A stretch of 64,000 bases of DNA, from the NCBI GenBank assembly GCA_035610365.1, contig CM069432.1, positions 5,456,001 through 5,520,000 on the forward strand, read 5' to 3'. Source of the stretch: Aquatica leii. Taxonomy: Eukaryota > Arthropoda > Insecta > Coleoptera > Lampyridae. Numbering within the stretch: the first letter of the stretch is position 1; each line of letters starts with the position of its first letter. Both the position numbers and the translations under genes were made by a program. Positions 45,227 through 57,518 of this stretch are shown piece after piece. The notes beneath the pieces were generated by a model. It was not told the origin of the DNA, searched no databases, and worked only from the letters and a program-made list of their open reading frames with translations.

Positions 45227-45658
45227 TGTCTCATAAAACATTTGAAGGATCATGTGAAAAACTGCAAACACAATTTAAGTGTCACTTTTAAAGTTAGCTA
45301 ATAACCCTTCCATGAATGCATAAACAATAGATTTTAATTTGTGGTTCGTGGACAATCCTACCTACCAAATAATGCCGATTTCAAGGTTATTAAATCTACT
45401 GGTCAGAAAAAGTTACACACACGCGCACAAGTAACAAAAATTGAATTAATAGAAAAGAAAAGGAATTATTTTGAATCAAATAATTAGTTATGTAATCGGA
45501 ATAGGAAAAAGACCATCGATGGTTATCAATTCAGTTAGCTCAATATTCTCTGACTTTGATTTCAAAAACGCTCAGGCTTCTTTTTTAAACTCAATGAGAC
45601 CTTGAATGATTTGACAGAATTTTATGAAGTGAATTTGAAGAAATCAGTGCCTATGAAC
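45227..45658 (+). pseudogene. Unidentified coding remnant, left part (split by hAT)
   Basis: The plus strand shows coding-like pieces in shifting frames: CLIKHLKDHVKNCK (45227), NADFKVIKSTGQKKLHT (about 45373), VIGIGKRPSMVINSVSSIF (about 45496) and FDFKNAQASFLN, then EFEEISAYE up to the hAT insertion at 45659. The first piece recalls a Cys/His finger. When the hAT and one copy of its duplication are mentally removed, the last frame reads straight on into LIINQACLYSERRS at 47576. I do not recognise the family; a BED-type transposon protein is possible. Confidence 0.4.
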
Positions 45659-47567
45659 CAGTGTTGCCAATTGCGATTTGTGAAACTACCCGCAATTTGT
45701 TTCGAAAATACCCGAATCTAACCGTTTTTACCCGACACAGAAAAAATGCGACAAATGACGGACGTTTAAAATTTAAATTTTACATACTACATTCAAGAAA
45801 AAATTCAGTTACACATATAGGTAAGAAAAGATTATTGTAATAAACTAGAAAAAGTAATTATAATAAGGTGTTATATTTTAAAAATAAAATAACATCCAAT
45901 TCGCGTAGTATAAAATTAAACCACTGAAACACGAAACAAATATTAAGGTTTTAATCAAGCAATTTTTTTCAAATTATACACGATTTTGAGGCATTTATAA
46001 AACACAAAAGATAAAAATATAGTTTAATTTTGCCCTTAACATTTCATTTGTAGGTTCAAATTTAAGTAACTTATTTAATATACCAATCAAGGATCTAATC
46101 TTAAAACTCCGAGCTTCTTTTGGATCCACGTTAGAAATCATTTCAAATATTCTATCATCAAACCTAAATTTTTCTTAATTTGACACATTAACTAGGTATA
46201 AAAGTTTAGGCAAGATTGTAAAAAATGTTGAATTTCAGTTTCTGGAACTTGCCTACTCTCAAACTTTACCAGACTATGAGTTGCAGCAACTCGTAAATAA
46301 TTTTTTTAGCTCTAAAAAGATATGCGAATTTTGATGATTTATGAAAATATATTTTCAGTTCTAACCTTAGCTATGTCAATAAAATTGGCGATTCTCCTTG
46401 AAACATGACATTAGAATATACTAAAATTGCCAAAGTGTAGGATATAAACTCGAGGTAGATTTTGGTAAATTTGTTCTGCATTTCTATTCGCATAACATTT
46501 GTGGTTTTAGAAACGCCTTGATTCTGTTCAAAGGCAATTGATGGCATTTAATGAGAGCCATCTAGTGTTAGCTGGAGAAAGTATCTGGTGCATATCACCC
46601 TGGAAAAATGTTTGAAATTTCTTAAATTTGTCTTGTTTCGAAACACGTTGATTAAAGTGAGCGCAGAAGATCTTCCGTAGATCGAGGTAATTTCAAGCAT
46701 GCCTTGGAAACGCAAAGGTGGATCATATGACAAGAACATTTAATGGATGCCATGCTAAAGAAATCTTTTTTGAGAAATGCATTTACTGATTGATGTTCAC
46801 CAAACATGCAGTTGGTCATATCTGATGAAAACCCCTACAAAGTTACTAGTTAAAGCAACAACAAAGCAATTATATAAGTAAATTGCTGTTCCCGGAAGTA
46901 ATTCTACCATGTCAAAAAATTTATGAACAACGTTATTGGACTCTTTACAAAAATAAATCACTGTAAAAACGCATTGTTTTTCAGTAGACCTATCTGTTGT
47001 TCCATCCATAATTCGTAACCTGGTATCTTTAGTTTTTCATAAAAATCTTTTTTATACACATTAGATAAAGTCTTTTTCAGAACTTCTGTTACTTTAGTCT
47101 TTTTAAGTGATAAATGTCTTGCAATTGCTGAATCCGGAAACAATTTTTTGCATAATGGATCAAGTGTGTCCGTTAACATAATCAGCAGATTGTTTGTTGC
47201 CAGGTGCCTTGCCAATTTTATTTCAGATTTTTTTACTTTATCATCAACATTATTGTTACTATCCAACATTTTATCAATGTCAGGATTTGCAAAATGCCAA
47301 TTCATTACAGTCTTGAGTATCTTTTGATTTCAGCAACCATAGTTGAAATTCATAACCAAGAAGTACAAAATGTATTGAACCTTTATGGTTCTTCAATATC
47401 AATCTCAGATAATTTATTTTTATTCAAACTATCACCTGATAGCTCAAAAACATTTGAATTCCCCATAGACTGAGATATTTCAATTTGTTGAGTCGATACC
47501 CGACCATTATCTACCAGGACTTTGAATACCAGATGTTCGGGTAATTACCCGGAAATTGGCAACGCTG
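45659..47567 (-). mobile_element. hAT transposon with exact 8-bp target duplication
   Basis: The termini are CAGTGTTGCCAATT on the left and AATTGGCAACGCTG on the right, inverted with one mismatch, and ACCCG motifs follow inward. CTATGAAC flanks both sides exactly (45651-45658 and 47568-47575), the 8-bp duplication of hAT elements. Length 1,909 bp. It inserted in an older coding remnant. Confidence 0.95.
46028..47470 (-). pseudogene. hAT transposase relic (internally eroded)
   Basis: From the high end: an N-terminal tail (MGNSNVFELSGDSLN, about 47470), then EIKLARHLATNNLLIMLTDT (47225), LCKKLFPDSAIARHLSLKRT-like DSAIARHLSLKKTKVTEV and IPGYELWM. After a one-base frameshift near 46990 comes DGTTDRSTEKQCVFTVIYF (46995; the TDRS motif with the usual first catalytic acid) and FFDMVELLPGTA. 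Next come DMTNCMFGEHQ and KACLKLPRSTEDL-like sequence in another frame. The tail FDDRIFEMISNVDPKEARSF (about 46150-46090) ends at a stop near 46028. The group resembles ZNF862-like hAT proteins. The hATC end is missing and at least four frameshifts are visible. Confidence 0.8.
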
Positions 47568-47575
47568 CTATGAAC

Positions 47576-47742
47576 TTATAATAAATCAAGCATGTTTGTA
47601 TTCAGAAAGACGTTCTGTAACAGCATCGCAAAAACAACATATGATAGACTTATTGCTGCAGATTCCACTTATAAAATCACAGTTATTACAAGGCCATACC
47701 CCAAGTACCAATAATGAAGATAATAACTCATCAAGTGATGTA
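47576..47742 (+). pseudogene. Unidentified coding remnant, right part with a splice-donor-like end
   Basis: It continues the frame of the left part: CLYSERRSVTASQKQHMIDL, LLQIPLIKSQLLQGHTPSTN, NEDNNSSSDV, then GTAAGT at 47739, followed by a stop in frame (YFD-stop). A donor at exactly that place suggests that this was an exon before the hAT landed. No known domain. The acidic, Ser/Asn-rich end looks unstructured. Confidence 0.4.
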
Positions 47743-48683
47743 AGTAGTTATTTTGATTAAAATTACTGTAAAACGAGAGATGAAAAAATATACTCGACTA
47801 CATCTATATATGTTGATCCTTTTCGTGTAATTACTATTCTTTACTATTTACTATTTACTATTCCTTATTTCTTGGTTTCTCCAAAACTAACTTTTTAGAA
47901 TTGATCCACTCCAATTCTGAAACCGCTATATATAGCTTTCTATCGTTACTTGGAAGCTTTTAACTTTTTTTATAATTTTTAAATTGTCTGCATTTTAGAA
48001 TATTATGTCTATTTATTTACAAAGCAAAGTATTTTCTAGAAATTTAAATATAAAACGTTTTAGTCTTGTAATTGGATTCCTGTAATGTATTCGTAAAAGT
48101 TTCTGACGACATATATTCCCGCTAATATTTGTTTTTTAAATGTTTATTATACTTTGTATATTTTTTATTAATTAATGAGTATCTTATATTTTACAAACTT
48201 TATTGTCTTGTATGTCACCTTATATTTTAATATATTTTAATCTACTGTGTCTCAGCACACGAACCGTGACTCCATGCACGTAAAAATTTGTCAAACTTAA
48301 CTAAAAAAAAAACAATTAACTCATCTATGACAATAAAACAATAACTTTTCAACATCTTAACTTAATGGTAATAAAATATATAAATGTTATCATTAGTATA
48401 TAAGGTATAATAACAGTTATATACTAATACAAACTTTTCCACAAATTTAGGTTAGACAGTTCGACCCAACTTAGTACATAAAGGTAAGTTAAACCTAACG
48501 TTCTTATCAATAGTTTTATTATTTTGCAAGACATAGCAGTTTGCATCTTCAGAGTGACAAATGTCACTTTACTTCTACTTCATAGGACATAAAAAAATTT
48601 ATGTTGAATGTTATGGTAAATTGCTAAATGTAAGGCACAATTATTTAAGCTGTTACAACAGAAAATAACGTTTACTTAATCGG
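47743..48683. other. AT-rich interval; remains of the LTR element interior
   Basis: No gene is recognised. The segment 48527-48572 (TTTGCAAGACATAGCAG and AAATGTCACT) has a diverged copy at 57327-57375 in the same orientation. It lies downstream of the primer site of the minus-strand LTR element, so part may be its leader. Confidence 0.45.
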
Positions 48684-48701
48684 GCCCCACGTTGGGTGCC
48701 A
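48684..48701 (-). other. Primer-binding site, tRNA-Lys type
   Basis: The minus strand reads TGGCACCCAACGTGGGGC, complementary to an insect tRNA-Lys 3' end (which gives TGGCGCCCAACGTGGGGC, as I remember it) with one mismatch. It lies five bases after the LTR end, as expected for a Gypsy-type element read on the minus strand. Confidence 0.65.
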
Positions 48702-48706
48702 AATTG

Positions 48707-49050
48707 TGTCACACCTAAGGATAACGTCAAGCTTAAACGGCATTGGCAACTCTGATGCGGTAAGCGGGTGTGGGTAGAGGTAAAACCATTTGTTCGTTTT
48801 TTTCTTTTTTTTTAAATTCATTAATTAATGAATCACAAAAAAATTAGGTCTACTTGACAATGCAATTACTTCGATTTAATTTACGCTAGCTTTGGAACGT
48901 AGTATGCACCACAACCAGAATATAAAAATTAAAATAAAAAAATAATTAAACATAACCACGGGTAAAATAGCTTCTTTCGTACAGTATTCGCCAAACATTC
49001 ATCCTATTACTTACCCCGGTCAAGTTTGTGGATAATACACAATGGTGACA
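48707..49050 (-). repeat. LTR of a minus-strand LTR retrotransposon
   Basis: The segment begins TGTCACACC and ends GGTGACA (inverted TGTCAC/GTGACA termini), 344 bp, next to a tRNA-Lys-type primer site. The matching second LTR and the coding region are not found in the window, so only the 5' LTR and a leader stub remain. The termini are by eye. Confidence 0.55.
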
Positions 49051-49949
49051 CGCTACGAACTTGGGCGGTGTTATAATTTCTATTTATTAATATTTTGTGA
49101 CGATGTTAATGACATAGCATGGTGTTATTATTTTTATCCTTGTTATCACCTGATGATCAACGCCTAGTTTTATTAGATTCGTCTGGTACAATAGGCACGA
49201 TACTGATAACTGGTATCTTATTAATTTCTATTAGAAATCAGAGCCGCATAAAACTAAAAGAATAGCAATGAGGATTAAGCTATGACACTTAAGGTACTTG
49301 ACGAATTGAGTAGGTTTTTTTTAAAGAACATTAAATTTGTAGTTTGACTCTAAATCTTTAAAAATATTTTGTTAAAGTTGTTATAACACAACCTTTGTTT
49401 ATCAATGGTTTTCGGTCTCTGAATGTTATAGCCTCTTGAATAAAAAATTCAATCTTGGGAAATTCCTTTTACTCAATGCCATTTTATTCGTTTTTTTGAA
49501 AATGAAACCATAGGCATTTAACATAGTGTATTTTGTGAATGTTACAATTTCCTTACAATTTTAGCATACTGAAATGAATGCAACATCGTAAGCTTTTGTA
49601 GTTAATTTAGTAGAGCAATTATAGTTTATTTATTGACCACAATTTAATTTTTTTACAGTTGCAATTACAGAGACATTTGTTTTTGCGCTAGTATCCAACT
49701 AACATTTCAAATTGATTCGTTGACTTTAATTCAGTAAGTAAAATTTTTCTAAACTAAAAAATCATAATAATACATCTTATTTTAACGTACTTAGAAATGA
49801 CTAAATTTTTTTTCTTTACATAAAAAAATATCGGGCGCCGCCAGAATTGATGACTATTTGGGCCCGATTTATGGCATTTTCCATCAGTCTTGCAAGAACT
49901 TCCGATCGATATTCTCATTGAGGACTTTAAAAAATCTGAATCTTGTTGA
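49051..49949. other. AT-rich interval, nothing recognised
   Basis: About 900 bp with no supported gene. A short CG-containing piece (GGGCGCCGCCAG near 49833) is not explained. Confidence 0.5.
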
Positions 49950-51530
49950 CATAGACTCGTGACTAAGAAACCCCACAAAAAGAAGTTTAGAACGGTTAAA
50001 TCGGGCGATCATACCGGCCAGTGCAAATCACCAGCTGCATTCCAAAATTTTGTTCCAAATACTAACGATAACGGACTGCGTCTCCTATCCTTCGCCGCCG
50101 CAAACAACCTCATCATAGGGAATAGCCACTTACAGCATCTTGCGAATCATCAAATTACGTAGAGAAATCCTGCAGGCATCGACTCAGCGGTATTGGACTA
50201 CGTTTTGATCAACTCTCGCTTTCAGGACGTCTGCTCAATGCGTGGCCCCGATTGCGGATCAGACCACTACCTTGTGCGTGCCATTATCAAACTTTGACTA
50301 CAACTGGCCAAACAAAGTCTACGACTATTGACCAAGTTGGACTGGACGAGTCTCTTGGATCCCGCTCGCAAGACAGAATTCCAACTTGCACTATCCAACC
50401 GTTTCGCAGTTCTGGCCGAACAACAGGACGTCGATGTTGAAGATCACCAAATCACAAGTGCCATTATGGATTGCGCCAAACAAATCTGCCTACTAATCCG
50501 CCACCAAACACAAACATGGATATCCAACGAAAGTTTGGACATGGTAGAAGAGCGGAAACGAGCCAAGCTGATCAATCATGAGCGATATCGCCAACTCAAT
50601 TGATATGTCTGATGTCGATCCAAGTATCGACGAGGTAAAGGCAGCCATACGATCCTTGAAAAATGGCAAGGCACCAGGCACCGACGAAGTCACTGCAGAA
50701 GCAATCAAGGGTGGAGGGTACATCCTGCTCCACCAACTCTGCTCACTCCTCTAGAACATTTGACATGCCGAACAGGTTCCACGAACATGGAAGATGACGA
50801 CAATCGTGCCCATTCACAAGAAAGGTGATAGCTGTGATTGCAATGGCATCAGCCTACTCTTCATCGTTGGCAAGGTCTTCACGAAGATTATTCAATTGCG
50901 ACAATCAAGATATTGCGAGCAGACCCGTCGAGAAGAACAAGCAGAGTTTCGACCAAACCGTGGATGCTGCGACCAAATCTTTGTCATCCGGTAGCTAATG
51001 GAGGAAAGAATCCGATGCGGAAAAAGAACGCACATCATCTGTATCGACTTCAAATCAGCATTTGACAGCATCCACTGGCCAGTCTTATGGAAGGATTGAG
51101 CATATACCTCGGACGATTATCAGTCTTCTCCAAGCATGTTATCATGGGTCAACTAACCAAGTGCGGATTCGAAATGAGATGCCCGACCAGTTTACCATTT
51201 AAACAGGGGTTCGCCAGGGTGACGTCGTCTTGCCACAACTCTTCAACATGGTGGCGTCTCGATAAAGACCACTTCTTGACAGACTCGATGCTCGCCGACG
51301 ACAGCGCCTTATTGGCTGACGATGATGCTGAAGCAACGAACACCCTCTACAATATCGCCTGCACTGCCTTAAGATTAACACAGAAAAGACGAAGGTGCTG
51401 ACAACGGATGGATCACCAGCCATAGTGCAACTCGATGGCGTTTAAATAGGACAAGTCCAAGAATTCAAGTACCTGTGGTCGATAATACAAGAGAAGAAAG
51501 TGGCGTTTACAGTAGAGATCCACGCGCGAA
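49950..51530 (+). pseudogene. RTE/BovB-like LINE, endonuclease and RT, decayed
   Basis: The endonuclease part reads NTNDNGLRLLSFAAANNLII (50068), IDSAVLDYVLINSRFQDV (about 50180) and PDCGSDHYLVRA (catalytic SDH, about 50255). The linker reads LDPARKTEFQLALSNRF. The RT part is VKAAIRSLKNGKAPGTDEVT (50634), WKMTTIVPIHKKGD (about 50790), EQAEFRPNRGCCDQIF and IICIDFKSAFDSIHWPVLW (about 51040; catalytic Asp). The LADDSALLADD box follows at about 51290, then QEFKYLWS (about 51460). Stops include a TAG for Trp at 50159-50161, and several frameshifts. These motifs (FAAANN, DxGSDHYLV, IPIHKKGD) mark the RTE clade. The 5' end and 3' repeats are not resolved. Confidence 0.9.
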
Positions 51531-52789
51531 TTGGTCAAGTTTCTGCGGCTTTTACCTCACTAAAGTGATGTCTGTGAAAGCAAACCAAGACTAAGATCCG
51601 TCTCTTTCGTACACTGGATAAATGCTCATCTTCTTTATCATTACTACTGGCGATCGACAATGCATCTTCCAAAATGTAAGATGTACCCGCCTCTAATCAC
51701 ACTACACTATTATCACTACTATTTATCACCGTTGGAATCGTACAAAAACAAATTATCAATTTCATATTGCAGTTCGGCTTCAGTAAGATATTTCGAGAAC
51801 TTGAACGTAAAGTAGCTAACATCTTCATGAATAAAAATTTGTCAAAACCTGCAGATTAAGAAACAGTTGCAACGGTCATGATGACAGCGACTGTATTTAA
51901 AGGTAATCGTGATAATGAAAAGCAATGCAGACAAAAACGCTTAAGAAATTATATCATTAGTCATTTTTAGAAAATGCAATGAATTTTGTTAAAATTGAAA
52001 CATAGCGCCATCTGCTGACACGCTAGTTGAATTCATTAGTCGAACGAAGCATTACGTCGTTTCTTATGCCAAATATTCTGTGAAATGTGTTAAAGGTAAG
52101 TGCATGAATTTCCAGAATAATTTCTTACATTTTCATAGGAAATAATTTAGTTGAATATAATTCTTAACCAGCTACAAGTTCTGTATTTAGACTAGCGTTT
52201 TATAAGGTTTCAAGGTAATCTTAAAAGTTTATCAGCTAGCCGCATAATCTTTTCTACCTAATTAGGAGATTTTACACAGTTTCCCATTAGGAAAAATTGC
52301 GCACGCTATCAATTTAATTGAGCGAGAGGATAATTTGCGCAGTAGATTTTACTCATTATGAGGTATTGAAATACTAATTGGATGTACTTTTTCTTCTAAC
52401 TAGCAAAGGGTCAGAGGTGGATTTGTTACAAGCTGTTCGAGCCATCAAAAATAGGACAAGGAAACAATGTGAAATTTCCGAGTTCATCTTTAAAACTAAG
52501 TTAAAAAGAAATGCTTTTGAAAAGAAGAGGATGGGGCTAAGTGGATAACGCATCAACTAGGCGTTGATGCGATAAAACTGTCTCGTTACATACAAAAATT
52601 TCAGATTGTTAGATTCACACAAACGCAACGAGATGTAAGAAACCGGTCCGTACGATTTAGCAGAATCATTGAACAAAAGACACACTTTCAATAAGAAAAC
52701 AAAAATGGCAAGTACAGTTTGGTTTTCATCTCTCATGCGACGACATCTTGAGATAAATGTTTGAAAAGCTCAAGGAATAAGTAGAGTCA
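51531..52789. other. No gene recognised; one coding-like stretch and a perfect hairpin
   Basis: The plus frame at 52382-52545 (LTSKGSEVDLLQAVRAIKN, FIFKTKLKRNAFEKKRMG, then TAA) has ordinary protein-like composition but no recognised family. A perfect 9-bp hairpin, CGCATCAAC-TAGGC-GTTGATGCG, follows at 52549-52571. The rest is AT-rich. Confidence 0.4.
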
Positions 52790-54516
52790 GAACAGAAGAA
52801 ATGCCAAAGAAGCCTTTATTAGAAAATTAAGAAAATACTATATAAAGTACAGGAACAAATTTAGACAGTTGATTAAGATTGCTAAGGAGGCAGTTTACAG
52901 AAAAAGATTTTAGAGGCAGGTAAAAATACTAAACGGGTTTAGGGAACTATATCTGAAATAATAAATAACAAAGATAGGGACTCTAACATATCAAAATTGA
53001 AAGTTGATTGTGATCTTATTGACGTTCGGAGTGATCCAGTTAGGTGTGCTGATTATTTTAATCATTTTTTTAGAAATGTTGGTAAAAAAATGGCTGCAAA
53101 TATTACATCAATTGACGAGCAATCTGATTTTGATAATAAAGTCCATCATTTTGAGTTTACCCGGGTTAATGAAAATAACATTATCAAAACTATTGAAGAA
53201 CTAAGAGAAGGGTCTTGTCCTGGTTGGCACAACATTTCCGTAAACTGTCTAAAATCAATCAAAACCTACATTGCATCACCTTTGACTTATAATACTAATC
53301 TCAGTCTAAGTACAGGAAAGTTTCCAGATATTTTGAAAAAGTCTATAATCATCCCTTTGTTTAAAAGTAATAATCGATCTCTAGTTGGTAACTACCGCCC
53401 TATTTCCATGTTATCCAACATAGCAAAGATAATAGAAAAATTGGTTAAACAACAACTTGGAAATAAATAAACTAATAACGCCAAGACAGTTTGGTTTCCA
53501 ACCAGTACAGGGTACCCATGATGCTCTAGATGCAGTCACACTAATAAATGAATTTTTAGACCGATCTTCCTTGATTTAGCGAAGGCGTTCGACATTGTAT
53601 CTCATGTCCTGTTGGTTAAAAAACTCGAGAGTATGAGAGTGGAAGAATCGGCATTAAGTTGGTTCATTAGCTACCTTGCATGTAGGCCTCAGCAGGTCAG
53701 ATTGGGGGAGGTTCTCAGCGCTACTTTGTACGGTACTTGTTGTGGTACAGTTTTAGGGCCTAATTTATTTCTAGTATTTATTAACGACCTGCCAAATCTT
53801 AAAACCGAATAGAAGGTCATGGTCCAGCGCCGAAAAGATGGTTGGATTTCAATAGACTTTCATTACATACTGACAAAACCAAATATATTACATTCTAAAT
53901 GTATGAGAACTCACAACCCAGTAATGTATTTAATTTAAAATTAGGTAGGTTCAAAATATTAAATATTTAGATAGACGAACACTTTAACTAGAAATCATAC
54001 TCAGAATTTCTAACTAAACGAATAAATCAGCTATCTATCCAGATTGACAAATATTTTGGACCAAAACACCTTAAAAACCGTGTACTATGCCTTGGCCCAG
54101 TCGATCCTGACTTATGGAATATTGTCTTGGGGTGGGGCGTGTCCCACAATATTAAAACCTGCAATTGTTGCGCAAAATAATTTGCTAAGAAAAATTCTAA
54201 GAAGAGGAAGGCTCGACTTGGCCTGGGCTGTGACTTATCAGTCTTAACCATTAATAACCTCTATAAATTGTTGTTTTTAATGAGAGTTCATAAGAGCAGA
54301 GAGCCTTTGGGGGTGCTGGACTATGGGAACGAGACTAGAGGTGAAGGTAGAGGCTTGCCCCAGGTTCCTAGGACATTGACCACGCAGGCCATGAGGCACT
54401 GGTCCTACCGGGGACCTGTCTGGTATGCTCACCTCTCCTCCAACATTCTGGCCAACCTCAATCAAATTCGAAAAAATATTATTAACCACTTACTGAGTCA
54501 ATCTAACCACTTTTAA
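52790..54516 (+). pseudogene. CR1-like LINE reverse transcriptase lacking the YADD box
   Basis: The linker reads EAFIRKLRKYYIKYRNKFRQ and LIKIAKEAVYRKRF (52797). In the main frame at 52997 come DYFNHFFRNVGKKMA, EELREGSCPGWHNISV, LKKSIIIPLFKSNN and NYRPISMLSNIAKIIEKL. Next come FLDLAKAFDIVSHVLLVKKL (53565; catalytic Asp) and GTVLGPNLFLVFINDLPN (about 53750). Immediately after KTE the sequence jumps to KVMVQRRKDGW, so the expected catalytic xxDD block is deleted near 53812. The C-terminus reads TVYYALAQSILTYGILSWGG (54068) and the basic tail RHWSYRGPVWYAHLS, ending at 54516. At least four frameshifts. The clade (CR1/Daphne-like) is judged from the KSIIIPLFKSN and ILSWGG motifs. Confidence 0.85.
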
Positions 54517-57373
54517 ACAATAAAATGATTACATATGAATACGATGTAAATATCACACAACTATTAAGAAGAAATATTTGTTTTATAATATTTTTTAGTT
54601 TTGAATTAATATTTTGTTAGTCACTGTAAGTATTTTAAAATAACAAACTCAACGCCTCTCCCGCGCTCTGGCTGTGCCTTTGCGGGGGGGGGGGGTAATT
54701 TCCAATGTTTTATACGTAAGTGAATTATAATTTAGTAATCATGAAAATAAAGATAATTTGAATTTGTATTTGTATATCTAATAAATTTCAATAAAAAATT
54801 GTTTTAAAATCAAAAACCAAGTTATGACTCACAACTTCGTTTGAAGTCTCAGGATCGCATAATTTTAATTACTTATGTAATTAGTCAATTTATGTACCTT
54901 CCTTATGATTGCGTATTTTGTGATTATGGTACATTCGTTAATTAATCATGTCAGCTTTATACGTATTACTTAATAGCATCGAATAATAGCAGTTCGTTTT
55001 TTCTTTACTGTATCAATCTTATCAGTTAACCGTCAGCCTTAAGCAAAACAATTATTATATGTAATCCTAACGCAGATCACACTGATTCAATTTGACTTTC
55101 AGTTGCAAGTTTTGACTCATCTTTAGTTTTATGTATTGTCGTGTGAGTACATTGACGGGACATCCGTCCAAGTTATTTGAGTCGTTTAAGCGCAGTCAAA
55201 GCCAAATTGAGCATAAAATAGAAACGTCGTACATAAGCCTATATTCCACGCATTTGTTCGTAAGTTAAATAAAAAAAAAGTAACGAACATTGCTACTAGT
55301 AACGATGAATTTTTCGGTTGGGTAGGTTTTTGTGCTTTTATCTTGTTTTGCAACTCAGTATCATAATTTTCGATTATCGAGTCGTTTTGCGACTGCAAGG
55401 TAGAAGAAATAATTGTTCGACTACTAATTAGCCTTGACTAAAATCAATCACTTAAAATTCTTGTTAGTTATTGAGTAATGTAATTGTAATGCAATTTTTG
55501 GTACTTAAATCACTTTCATCACATGTATGCACTTTCTACATTAGGTAAAATCTACTTTAATTGTAACTAACCTACACACATAATTATAAACTTGTCAGCA
55601 AATTTACACAATCGTTATTATAATAATAAATAATAATAATACTATAACAATCGTTAATTTTAATTACAAATCAGTTTTCTTAAAAGTATAATTAGTTTAC
55701 TACAAACATTTTAAGAAAAGCAAACATTTCAAATAAAAGAACGACAAAAGCTTTGACTTTAATCACACAGATAAAAAGTTTAGTGTAAAGTAACTTTCTG
55801 AAGTAATACAAACTTTCACTTAAAACACTGTTCACATATTTTATTAAACAATTGCACGGTTTTCCATAATTTAATTAAAATTATTAATTTTACTATTTTA
55901 ATTAACTAAACAAGTTGTCGGGTCGTAAACTTGCGTATTATGCTTACACTTACATATTTTCCTTAATAATATTTCTCTTCTGACACACATTTAGGAAACC
56001 AAAAATGTTTTTAACTAAAGTATCCTGCAAGTGACACTTAAATTTTAAATAAATTTGGATTAAGAAGCCCGTAGATTTAATTAACCATGCTTAAAATTAG
56101 TTCTTTAATGATTTTCAAGCATTTAAATAAATTTATATTCTGTAAGCGACAGGTATATTGAATTCACAATTTTTTTTAAAGAAAGAATGAAATTTTCCGT
56201 TAACAATTTTTTTAATAAAAGTTATTAAGCTGTAAATTTTTTTATTAAATTCTTGTAGGCTTAATTAATATTATGTTTTAATAAATATAGTTTGTACTAA
56301 ATATAGTTTAAACAAAGAGAGTAATTTTTTTTAAGTATATTTGAATTCTAAGAAACTAAAAAAAGCAATTTCTTTCTTATTAAATTATTGACGTTTACTA
56401 GCCAATACGATTTTTATAACTGACCTAACATCCTGTATTTTGTATTGTTTTAACCAAAAAAAAATTTTAAATAAAAAAATTTTGTTATGGTTTCTCGCAC
56501 TGTATGAATTATGTCTAGTCGTAAACGAAATTTACAAGTTTGATTTGCTCATTAATTCATTTCTGTTTCTGTTTACGCTAAGGAAACAGCACGTGTGTTA
56601 ACGCAATGCCCAAAATTTTAGAACCTTCACGTTATTAATGTGTAAATCAATTCAGATTTTTATGTTTTGTATGTGAAAGAATCGTTGGGGTAAGAGTGCA
56701 TTTCTATTTTACGGCATATTATCACAGCAAATTTGGTTAAAATTTTAATGACTGGCTAATTGCTCTTTCATTGAATGGATAACTAAAGCATATCTTAATT
56801 CAGGAACTAAATCGTACTAGTTAGACGTAATGATGTAAGCAACTAACATTACTTAGATGGGCAAATTGAATCTAACGCTTCAATATCCTCTTCTGGAGCA
56901 AATAACCACGAAGAATTGGTGGCACACCTGTTATGTAACTTAAACAACTTTTGGAAACTTTGTGTATAAATTATCAAATTTAATGTTAGCAGCTTATTTG
57001 TAGTAGCACGGTTGTATATTTATCAGCTTGGTTTTTAGCATTGTTACGAGAATATTTTGGTTATGCCATTAGCGCTAACCGTACATTGGAGAAACAGCGT
57101 GAGTACCTTCTTTTATATGATCTTGATACGTATGCACGAACGACTAGACATGTACGCATAAATCTTAAGCTTTTGCGGTTTTTTTGGTTACGATTGTAAG
57201 CGACTTTTGGCTTAAACCGCGTCGTAGTTGAACACCCAGACTTTTTAGGCTTGGTTCTAGTCTCTTCTTGAGAGCCAAAATAAGGGGTAGAACCTTTGCC
57301 GTATTATTGTTTGTGTGACTGACGTTTTGCAAGACACTGCAGTTTGCATCTTTGGAATGGTAAATGTCACTAA
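54517..57373. other. Long AT-rich interval without recognised gene
   Basis: It contains a G12 run (54684-54695), a TAA/TAATAA-rich simple stretch (55608-55650) and a hairpin AGTCG-TTTTG-CGACT (about 55379). The minus ORF at 55186-55398 has a hydrophobic half but no known motif. At 57327-57375 it carries the diverged copy of 48527-48572. Confidence 0.5.
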
Positions 57374-57518
57374 GTGTCTTGTAAAGTTTTAAAAGGAACT
57401 AAAAGTAACTTATCCAAACATTTCATATGTAAGTCAAGCGTTGATTGTGAGCTTCAAACTCTAGTGCATTCAAATTCTTTTGCAAATTCCGTGGACGAGG
57501 AAGATATAAACAATGATC
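57374..57518 (+). pseudogene. Possible BED-type zinc-finger fragment, cut by an LTR
   Basis: The plus frame MSCKVLKGTKSNLSKHFICK has the CKVL...SNLxKH arrangement of BED fingers of hAT-related proteins, then runs FANSVDEEDINND into the solo LTR at 57519. After the LTR (58866) the frame can read on for about 30 codons. Short and uncertain. Confidence 0.3.

Noticed and set aside
54684..54695. G12 run as a quadruplex or origin signal
   Set aside because: A single homopolymer with no other G-tracts nearby; it could equally be a sequencing artefact.
55186..55398. 70-codon minus ORF with a hydrophobic half as a small membrane protein
   Set aside because: No signal, no Kozak-like context, no family resemblance, and it lies in AT-rich repeat-type sequence.
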